In this document: positions 1 through 4,528 of the stretch, piece after piece
Layout: every line of letters starts with the position of its first letter
Numbering within the stretch: position 1 is the stretch's first letter
DNA from: Acidisphaera sp035272265
GTDB lineage: Bacteria > Pseudomonadota > Alphaproteobacteria > Acetobacterales > Acetobacteraceae
Assembly (NCBI GenBank): GCA_035272265.1
Contig: DATEQV010000444.1
Location: 1 to 6,229, forward strand
DNA: 6,229 bases
Direction of reading: 5' to 3'
Notes under the pieces: model-generated
The model's database searches: none
What the model was told of the DNA's origin: nothing
Seen by the model: the letters and a program-made list of their open reading frames with translations, nothing else
Position numbers and translations under genes: made by a program

Positions 1-2
1 TC

Positions 3-818
3 GCCAAGGAGAGCGGCACAACGATCGCGCCCTTCACCGGGCCGGGCGGAGGAGAGATGGTGCGCCTGCGCGACCCGGACGGCATTTCCATCGACGTGCT
101 GCACGGCCATGCGAAGGTCGCTCCGCTTCCGAGCCGCCCCGCCATACCGCACAACGCGCCCGCGCAGACGGTCCGCGTCAACGACACGCAGCGCCCGCCG
201 CTCGCGCCTCCCGAGGTGACCAAGCTCGGCCACCTCGTGCTCACCAGCCCGAATTTTCCGCGCAAGGTGCAGTGGTACATGCGCATGTTCGGGTTCATCC
301 CGTCCGACGTGCTCTGCGTGCCGGATGCCACGCCAGCCGGCGCGTTCATGCGCCTCGACCGCGGCGCGACGCCATCGGACCACCACACACTGTTTGTTTG
401 TTTGGGTCCCGGTGCCGATATCGATCATGCCGCATTCGAAGTCATCGACCTCGATGCGGTCGAAGTGGGACAGCAGGTGCTGAAAGCGGGCGGATACCGG
501 CACGCATGGGGCGTCGGCCGCCATCTGCTTGGGAGCCAGATCTTCGACTACTGGCGCGACCCGTGGGGGCTGAAGCACGAACACTACGCGGACGGCGACC
601 TGTTCGACGCCCACCAACCCACGGGATACCACAAGCTCGATCGGGAGGGACTATATCAGTGGGGCCCGGATCTGCCGGACGATTTCGTCGCCGCGCGTCC
701 CACTCTTGCCCAGGTTGCCTCGCTCCTGCGCGGCGCGATGCGGGGCGACGTCGCGCTGCGTCCATTGATCGCCGCCGCCCGCAGCATGCGCGCCCCCGGC
801 CGGCCTTGGCAGCGTTGA
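3..818 (+). CDS. Type I extradiol ring-cleavage dioxygenase-like protein (VOC superfamily), 5'-truncated
   Basis: The reading frame is open from base 3 and enters from outside the window; 271 residues are visible, ending in TGA. The ATG at 57 is internal, because the frame upstream of it already encodes family-like sequence, and VRLRDPDG after it is the typical end of an N-terminal VOC module. Numbering from that Met, the metal ligands of type I extradiol enzymes are present as H59 (LGHLVL), H124 (DHAAFE) and E175 (KHEHY). Their spacings of 65 and 51 nearly match those of BphC (H146, H210, E260). The catalytic His/His/Tyr set also fits: H109 or H110, H156 (GRH) and Y165. An active Fe(II) or Mn(II) enzyme that cleaves catechol-type rings is therefore likely. 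The BphC comparison suggests that about 70 residues are missing. The substrate cannot be told, and no other catabolic gene is in view. The protein ends in an Ala/Arg-rich tail. Confidence 0.85.
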   Translation, partial: AKESGTTIAPFTGPGGGEMVRLRDPDGISIDVLHGHAKVAPLPSRPAIPHNAPAQTVRVNDTQRPPLAPPEVTKLGHLVLTSPNFPRKVQWYMRMFGFIPSDVLCVPDATPAGAFMRLDRGATPSDHHTLFVCLGPGADIDHAAFEVIDLDAVEVGQQVLKAGGYRHAWGVGRHLLGSQIFDYWRDPWGLKHEHYADGDLFDAHQPTGYHKLDREGLYQWGPDLPDDFVAARPTLAQVASLLRGAMRGDVALRPLIAAARSMRAPGRPWQR

Positions 819-833
819 ACTGATCGAGGTCAC

Positions 834-864
834 AGCCGGGCGTCCGAGGACCGAACTCCCGGCT
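834..864 (+). terminator. Possible terminator hairpin after the dioxygenase gene
   Basis: A perfect 7-bp stem (AGCCGGG at 834-840, CCCGGCT at 858-864) starts 15 nt after the dioxygenase stop. The 17-nt loop can form a smaller nested stem (GTC at 842-844 with GAC at 849-851). There is no T-tract, so intrinsic termination is only a suggestion. The rest of the 819-1002 gap holds a weaker dyad (GAACCG at 904-909, CGGTTC at 918-923) and no convincing gene. Confidence 0.4.
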
Positions 865-1002
865 CGATATCGGGGGTCGGCTCGGATGGATCGGGTATGG
901 CATGAACCGATTCGGGCCGGTTCGAGCCCATAAAGCGGGCGCTTCCCGGGCTGCTCCGGCTGGGCAGATCCGGACGGCGACGAACGGTCGGAAAAGGGGC
1001 GC

Positions 1003-1078
1003 TGGCTCCCGGAGTAGGACTCGAACCTACGACCCAGCGGTTAACAGCCGCTTGCTCTACCAACTGAGCTATCCGGGA
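1003..1078 (-). tRNA. tRNA-Asn (anticodon GTT), CCA encoded
   Basis: The reverse complement folds as a complete 76-nt cloverleaf. It has a perfect 7-bp acceptor stem (TCCCGGA with TCCGGGA), a D-arm GCTC...GAGC with loop AGTTGGTA, a 5-bp anticodon stem AGCGG/CCGCT, anticodon loop CTGTTAA, and a T-arm GTAGG-TTCGAGT-CCTAC. The discriminator is G and the CCA is encoded at 1003-1005. The anticodon GTT is at 1043-1045 and reads the Asn codons AAC and AAU. The gene is transcribed leftwards, away from the divergent tRNA-Leu, and has its own promoter candidate directly upstream. Confidence 0.98.
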
Positions 1079-1091
1079 AGGCGCGGGGGCC

Positions 1092-1120
1092 GATATAGCG
1101 GAGGCCTGCGGGGCAGGCAA
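1092..1120 (-). promoter_or_regulatory. Candidate sigma-70-type promoter for tRNA-Asn
   Basis: On the minus strand a TTGCCT -35-like box (1115-1120) and a TATATC -10-like box (1092-1097) are separated by exactly 17 nt. Each matches the consensus at four of six positions. The -10 box ends 13 nt before the mature tRNA 5' end, which fits a short-leader tRNA transcript. The spacer and -35 region hold a short inverted repeat (GCCTGC at 1104-1109, GCAGGC at 1113-1118). Confidence 0.55.
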
Positions 1121-1141
1121 ACTCGGGGAACAAAGGGTGGA

Positions 1142-1170
1142 TGGACCGCCGCGAACGTCCGTGATGTAAC
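1142..1170 (+). promoter_or_regulatory. Candidate promoter for tRNA-Leu
   Basis: TGGACC (1142-1147) and TGTAAC (1165-1170) each match the -35 and -10 consensus at four of six positions, with a 17-nt spacer. Transcription would start near 1177, giving an unusually long leader of about 50 nt before the tRNA. The assignment is tentative because both boxes are degenerate and no better candidate was seen closer to the gene. Confidence 0.35.
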
Positions 1171-1189
1171 GCAGACGCCGGCCGTCCAA

Positions 1190-1231
1190 CACGGCCGCTG
1201 GGGCACGGCCAACGGCGCACGGCCGCTGGGC
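1190..1231 (+). repeat. Three tandem copies of a 14-bp unit directly before tRNA-Leu
   Basis: CACGGCC recurs at 1190, 1204 and 1218, an exact 14-bp period. Units one and three share 13 bases (CACGGCCGCTGGG); the middle unit diverges in its second half (AACGGCG). The third unit runs two bases into the mature tRNA. The first unit also forms the right arm of a 7-bp hairpin (CGGCCGT at 1179-1185, ACGGCCG at 1191-1197). The function is unknown; chance in GC-rich DNA cannot be excluded. Confidence 0.6.
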
Positions 1232-1313
1232 GAGAGTGGCGGAACGGTAGACGCAGACGGCTCAAAATCGTCCGGCGCAAGCCATGGGGGTTCGAGTCCC
1301 CCCTCTCGCACCA
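1230..1313 (+). tRNA. tRNA-Leu (anticodon CAA), CCA encoded
   Basis: This is an 84-nt class II cloverleaf. It has a perfect 7-bp acceptor stem (GCGAGAG with CTCTCGC), a D-arm GCG...CGC, an anticodon stem GACGG/TCGTC with one G-U pair, anticodon loop CTCAAAA, a 13-nt variable arm with a GGC/GCC stem, and a T-arm GGGGG-TTCGAGT-CCCCC. The discriminator is A and the CCA is encoded at 1311-1313. The anticodon CAA at 1263-1265 reads the Leu codon UUG. The long variable arm supports leucine identity. The 3' end lies only 7 bp from the stop codon of the convergent LysR gene. Confidence 0.97.
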
Positions 1314-1320
1314 ACCCCGC

Positions 1321-2217
1321 TTACAGGTCCTTGGCCCGCTCACGGAAATACGCCCGCGAGGCCGCCACCAGCGCGCGCACGTTCGCCGTGCCCTGACGGT
1401 TGGCGTGATACACCAGGTTCACCGGCACGGGCGGCGGATCGAGGTCCGGCAGCACGCGGACGAGGCGGCCGGCCCGGACGTGGTGCACCACCTGGTACGA
1501 TAGCGCGCGGGTAATACCGAGCCCGTCGACCGCCGCGTCGATCGCCGCCTCGACGCTGTTGGTCAGCAGGCGCGGCGCAACCCGGATCGCCGGACGCCCG
1601 GAGGGGCCGAAGCGCCACTCGCCGTTCTGCGTGAAGCTGTCGAACGCGATCAGTGCGTGCTCGCGCAGCTGCGCGGCCTCGGCGGGCGTGCCGTGCGCGG
1701 CGAGATAGGCGGGGCTTGCGACCAGCACGCGGCGAACCTCGGCGACGCGCAAGGCGAGCAGCGCGCTGTCGGACAGCTCGGCGATCCGCACCGCGACGTC
1801 GATGCCCTCGTCGACCAGCCGGATCACCCGGTCCGTCAGCGTCAGCCGCACATCGAGCCGCGGGTGCGCGCGGAGCAGGCCGCTGACGATCGGCAGGATG
1901 TGCATCCGACCGAACACGACAGGTGCCGTGATGATCAGCGTCCCGCGCGGCTCTGCGTCCTCGCCGCGTATGGCGCGAGCGGCGTCGTCCAGCTCCTCCA
2001 GCGCGCGGCGGCAGCGGTCGAGATAGGCGGCACCCTCGGTGGTCAGGCTGACCGCGCGCGTCGTGCGGCGCAGCAGTGCGGCGCCGAGCTGGTCCTCCAG
2101 CCCGGCGATCGCGCGGCTCGCGGCGGTCGGCGAGATGCCGAGCCGGCGCGCGGCCTCGGCGAAGCTCAGATGCTCGGCGACCGCGACGAACGTCCGCAGC
2201 ATGTCGAGCTGGTCCAT
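1321..2217 (-). CDS. LysR-family transcriptional regulator
   Basis: The 298-residue product has the usual LysR length. The N-terminal winged helix-turn-helix spans about residues 1-62 (MLRTFVAVAEHLSFAEAAR, then GISPTAASRAI, LGAALLRR and TTEG, all typical of the family). A linker helix follows, then a periplasmic-binding-protein-like effector domain from about residue 90 to 292. The start was chosen as MDQLDMLRTF because the open frame extends much further upstream but is not LysR-like there and runs into the divergent gene. A clear Shine-Dalgarno is not obvious; GGGGCGG lies about 7 nt upstream. The gene is divergent from the AhpD-like/hydrolase operon across a 111-bp gap with two inverted repeats, the standard arrangement for a LysR protein that controls its neighbour and itself. 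The effector is unknown. It ends 7 bp from the convergent tRNA-Leu, with no obvious terminator between them. Confidence 0.93.
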   Translation of the reverse strand: MDQLDMLRTFVAVAEHLSFAEAARRLGISPTAASRAIAGLEDQLGAALLRRTTRAVSLTTEGAAYLDRCRRALEELDDAARAIRGEDAEPRGTLIITAPVVFGRMHILPIVSGLLRAHPRLDVRLTLTDRVIRLVDEGIDVAVRIAELSDSALLALRVAEVRRVLVASPAYLAAHGTPAEAAQLREHALIAFDSFTQNGEWRFGPSGRPAIRVAPRLLTNSVEAAIDAAVDGLGITRALSYQVVHHVRAGRLVRVLPDLDPPPVPVNLVYHANRQGTANVRALVAASRAYFRERAKDL

Positions 2218-2247
2218 CGTTGTGCCGCCCCGCGCGATAATGAAGTG

Positions 2248-2279
2248 CCGTTCCGCTCCATTAAGCCGGAGCGGCACGG
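2248..2279. promoter_or_regulatory. Inverted repeat, candidate LysR operator
   Basis: Arms 2248-2259 (CCGTTCCGCTCC) and 2268-2279 (GGAGCGGCACGG) pair at 11 of 12 positions around an 8-nt AT-richer centre, ATTAAGCC. It lies midway in the divergent LysR/AhpD gap. T-N11-A pairs, the loose LysR signature, occur at 2251/2263 and 2252/2264. A CATTAT -10-like box for the LysR gene lies at 2237-2242, and a weak CATATC box for the plus-strand operon at 2283-2288. Neither has a good -35, as expected for an activator-dependent promoter. Confidence 0.6.
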
Positions 2280-2293
2280 GCGCATATCCCGTC

Positions 2294-2313
2294 GCGAACG
2301 ACACCCCGTTCGC
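2294..2313. promoter_or_regulatory. Second inverted repeat, in the leader of the AhpD-like gene
   Basis: GCGAACG (2294-2300) and CGTTCGC (2307-2313) form a perfect 7-bp dyad with a 6-nt spacer, ACACCC. The right arm ends 3 nt before the AGGAGA Shine-Dalgarno at 2317-2322. It could be a second regulator site or an RNA hairpin in the 5' leader that affects translation. The sequence alone does not decide between them. Confidence 0.5.
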
Positions 2314-2328
2314 ATCAGGAGAGCATCG

Positions 2329-2868
2329 ATGTCCCGCATCGCCATTCCGACCCGCGACGAAGCGCCCGCTGCCTCGCAGCCGTTGCTCGACGCGACCGCC
2401 AAGCAGCTCGGTACGATCCCCAACCTGCATCGCGTGATCGGCCTCAGCCCGAAGGCGCTGGAAGCCTATGTCGGGTTCGAGCACGCGCTGGGCCGCACGC
2501 TCGACGTCAAGACCCGTGAGCGCATCGCGCTGGCGACCGCCCAGGTCAACGGCTGCGATTACTGCCTGTCGGCGCACACCTTCCTCGGGGCCAATTTCAC
2601 CAAGCTCGATGCGGCCGAGATGGCGCAGAACCGGCTCGGCCACTCGAACGACGCACGTGCCGACGCGGCGCTGGTGTTCGCGCGCAAGGTGGTGGAGGCG
2701 AGGGGGCAGGTGAGCGACGCCGACCTCGACACGGTGCGCCGCGCAGGCTTCACCGACGCACAGGTGATCGAGATCGTCGCCAACGTGGCGCTCAACGTGC
2801 TGACGAACTTCGTCAACAATGTCGCCGAGACCGACATCGACTTCCCCGTCGTGCGCGCCGCCGCCTGA
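2329..2868 (+). CDS. Carboxymuconolactone decarboxylase-family protein, AhpD-like
   Basis: The product has 179 residues. The ATG follows AGGAGA (2317-2322) at a 6-nt spacing, which fixes the start; the open frame further upstream is antisense to the LysR gene. The central AhpD-core motif is visible: E64 in RERIALA, then C76-D-Y-C79 and H83 in CDYCLSAH. These positions keep the spacing of the mycobacterial AhpD proton-relay residues Glu118, Cys130, Cys133 and His137, but the fourth relay residue, His132, is Tyr78 here. CxxC members of this family are typically cytoplasmic thiol-dependent peroxidases or disulfide reductases; true carboxymuconolactone decarboxylases lack this CxxC. The N-terminal segment (residues 14-60, with PLLDATAKQLGTIPNL) resembles the peroxidase-related subgroup. 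It is the first gene of a two-gene operon with the alpha/beta hydrolase, 41 nt downstream, and is probably controlled by the divergent LysR protein. The physiological substrate is unknown. Confidence 0.92.
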   Translation: MSRIAIPTRDEAPAASQPLLDATAKQLGTIPNLHRVIGLSPKALEAYVGFEHALGRTLDVKTRERIALATAQVNGCDYCLSAHTFLGANFTKLDAAEMAQNRLGHSNDARADAALVFARKVVEARGQVSDADLDTVRRAGFTDAQVIEIVANVALNVLTNFVNNVAETDIDFPVVRAAA

Positions 2869-2909
2869 CGCCGCGGCGCCCTCCCAGCATTCATCAAGGA
2901 CATCCGGTC

Positions 2910-3770
2910 ATGAACGTTCGCTACCGGACCGTCGACGTCGATGGCGTCGACATCTTCTATCGCGAAGCGGGCGCGGCCGACGCGCCTGTCCTGCTTCTGC
3001 TGCACGGCTTCCCGTCATCCAGCCACATGTTCCGCGACCTCATGCCGCTGCTCGCCGACCGCTTCCGGCTGCTCGCACCCGACCTGCCCGGCTTCGGCCA
3101 GTCGGCGCAGCCGGCGCGAGAGACCTTCGCGTACACGTTCGAGCACCTGACCGATGTGATCGAGCGTTTCACTGAGGTGATCGGGCTGACGCGGTACGCG
3201 ATCTATGTGTTCGACTACGGCTCGCCGGTCGGCTTCCGGCTCGCCGTGCGCCATCCCGAGCGCATCACCGCGATCGTCAGCCAGAACGGCAACGCCTACG
3301 AGGAAGGGCTGAGCCAGGGCTGGAACCCGATCCAGGCCTACTGGCGCGAGCCGACCGAGGCCAACCGTGCAACGCTGCGCGGCTTCCTGACGCCCGAGGC
3401 GACGCTGATGCAGTACACGCACGGTGTGGCGGACGCGACGCTGGTCTCGCCCGACGGTCGCAGCCTCGACGACCACTACCTCGCGCGCCCAGGCAACGCC
3501 GAGATCCAGCTCGACCTGTTCCTCGACTACCGGTCCAACGTCGCGGCGTATCCCGGCTTCCACGCCTATTTCCGCGCGCACCGGCCGAAGCTGCTCGCGA
3601 TCTGGGGCCGCAACGACCCGTTCTTCATCCCGCCGGGAGCGGAGGCGTTCCGGCGCGACATCCCGGACGCGAACGTGCGCTTCCTGGATACCGGACATTT
3701 CGCGCTGGAGACGCACGCGGCCGAAATCGCGGAGGCGATCCGTGGCTTTCTCGCCGCCGGCGCCGGCTGA
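2910..3770 (+). CDS. Alpha/beta hydrolase with Asp nucleophile (epoxide hydrolase/haloalkane dehalogenase-like)
   Basis: The product has 286 residues. AAGGA at 2896-2900, 9 nt before the ATG, supports the start. The fold signature is clear: oxyanion-hole motif H32-G-F-P35, a DLPGFG loop at 58-63, the nucleophile elbow V-F-D102-Y-G, a cap region of about residues 130-215, the acid D236 in GRNDPFF, and the catalytic base H263 in DTGHF. An Asp nucleophile places it with enzymes that form an alkyl-enzyme ester, such as epoxide hydrolases and haloalkane dehalogenases. The residue after the nucleophile is Tyr103 rather than the halide-binding Trp of haloalkane dehalogenases, so an epoxide hydrolase-like or uncharacterised role is favoured. 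Cap tyrosines Y144, Y169 and Y190 are candidates for epoxide activation. No signal peptide is seen, so it is probably cytoplasmic. It is cotranscribed with the AhpD-like gene and followed by a strong hairpin. Confidence 0.92.
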   Translation: MNVRYRTVDVDGVDIFYREAGAADAPVLLLLHGFPSSSHMFRDLMPLLADRFRLLAPDLPGFGQSAQPARETFAYTFEHLTDVIERFTEVIGLTRYAIYVFDYGSPVGFRLAVRHPERITAIVSQNGNAYEEGLSQGWNPIQAYWREPTEANRATLRGFLTPEATLMQYTHGVADATLVSPDGRSLDDHYLARPGNAEIQLDLFLDYRSNVAAYPGFHAYFRAHRPKLLAIWGRNDPFFIPPGAEAFRRDIPDANVRFLDTGHFALETHAAEIAEAIRGFLAAGAG

Positions 3771-3790
3771 CCGATCGACACCCACGTCGA

Positions 3791-3815
3791 GCGACGGAGC
3801 ACGCCGCTCCGTCGC
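3791..3815. terminator. Strong hairpin between convergent genes, probable bidirectional terminator
   Basis: GCGACGGAGC (3791-3800) and GCTCCGTCGC (3806-3815) form a perfect 10-bp GC-rich stem with a 5-nt loop, ACGCC. It starts 20 nt after the hydrolase stop and lies 28 nt beyond the eda stop on the opposite strand. There is no T-tract on either side. The position between two convergent gene ends favours transcription termination or 3'-end protection of both mRNAs. Confidence 0.7.
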
Positions 3816-3843
3816 CGCGGCGCCGCTCGTCCGGTGACGTCGC

Positions 3844-4485
3844 CTAACCGGAAATGCGCTCCATCGCGCTGCGTGCCCGCGCGGTGATCGCGTCCCAGTT
3901 GCCTGCCTCGATGTCCGCGAGGGGCGCGAGCCACGAGCCGCCCACGGCCACGACGTTCGGCAGCGCGAGATAGTCCGCCATGTTGTGCTCGCTGACGCCG
4001 CCGGTCGGATTGAAGCGCACGTCCGGGAACGGTCCGCCGAACGCCTTCAGCGCGCCGATGCCGCCGACCTGCTCGGCCGGAAACAGCTTCACGGTGGTAA
4101 AGCCGCGCGCCATCGCGGCGATGATCTCGGACGCGGTGCCGACACCCGGCACGAACGGCACACCCAGATCGGCGGCGGCGTCGAGCAGCTCCGGCGTCGC
4201 CCCTGGGCTGAAGGCGAACGGCAGATCGAGGCGCTTGGCCAGCTTCAGGTCGCGACGGGTGACGACCGTGCCCAGCCCGACGATCGCGTCGGCGACCTCC
4301 GCCTTGATCGCCGCCGCCGCGTCCGCGCCCGCCGCCGTGCGCAAGGTGATCTCCAGCGTGCGCACGCCGCCGGCGACCAGCGCCCTGGCCAGCGGCACCG
4401 CGCGGTCCACGCGCTCGATCGTCAGCACGGGGATCAGCCGTGCCGCGCGCAGCAACTCGGGGACGCTCAGCTTCGCCGTGGTCAT
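3844..4485 (-). CDS. eda: 2-dehydro-3-deoxy-phosphogluconate (KDPG) aldolase
   Basis: The 213-residue product has the full length of bacterial KDPG/KHG aldolases. It splits KDPG into pyruvate and glyceraldehyde 3-phosphate, the last step of the Entner-Doudoroff pathway, as a cytoplasmic class I (Schiff base) TIM-barrel trimer. The expected motifs appear in order: IPVLTIE (18-24), E45-ITLR49, GLGTV (70-74), SPGATPELL (93-101), PGVGT (113-117), K133-LFPAE, FNPTGGV (158-164) and VGGS184W. K133 is the Schiff-base lysine and E45 the general acid/base, at the same numbers as in E. coli Eda. GLGTV replaces the usual GAGTV. GGAGGGA (4495-4501), 9 nt before the ATG, supports the start. It lies 43 nt downstream of the patatin gene on the same strand, so read-through transcription is possible. 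No edd or zwf is visible nearby. Confidence 0.96.
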   Translation of the reverse strand: MTTAKLSVPELLRAARLIPVLTIERVDRAVPLARALVAGGVRTLEITLRTAAGADAAAAIKAEVADAIVGLGTVVTRRDLKLAKRLDLPFAFSPGATPELLDAAADLGVPFVPGVGTASEIIAAMARGFTTVKLFPAEQVGGIGALKAFGGPFPDVRFNPTGGVSEHNMADYLALPNVVAVGGSWLAPLADIEAGNWDAITARARSAMERISG

Positions 4486-4494
4486 CCGTGCCTA

Positions 4495-4514
4495 TCCCTC
4501 CGGACTTCGTCCGG
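4495..4514 (-). promoter_or_regulatory. Hairpin touching the eda ribosome binding site
   Basis: On the minus strand, CCGGAC and GTCCGG pair as a 6-bp stem with loop GAA (4500-4514). The last two G of the 3' arm are also the first two G of the eda Shine-Dalgarno GGAGGGA (4495-4501). The hairpin sits between the patatin stop (4529) and the eda start. It has no T-tract, so it is a weak terminator candidate; partial masking of the ribosome binding site or mRNA processing are alternatives. Confidence 0.45.
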
Positions 4515-4528
4515 CGGATATACGCCGT

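Noticed and set aside
1190..1231. CRISPR array
   Set aside because: The three 14-bp units are contiguous and have no unique spacers of typical length.
1003..1313. tRNA genes as the attachment site of an integrated element
   Set aside because: No integrase and no second copy of either tRNA 3' end is visible in the window, and the flanking genes look chromosomal.
902..1396. A 164-codon open frame through the tRNA island
   Set aside because: It crosses both tRNA genes and has no protein-like motif.
1657..2328. Upstream extension of the AhpD-like gene's reading frame
   Set aside because: The extension is antisense to LysR and has no family similarity. The ATG at 2329 has a good Shine-Dalgarno and matches the family N-terminus.
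2218..2643. Upstream extension of the LysR reading frame to 440 residues
   Set aside because: LysR proteins start with their helix-turn-helix, which begins at the ATG at 2217. The extension overlaps the promoter region and the divergent gene.
3015..3785. A 256-codon open frame antisense to the alpha/beta hydrolase
   Set aside because: It mirrors a gene with a full catalytic triad, and its Arg/Val/Glu-rich translation is typical of antisense shadows.
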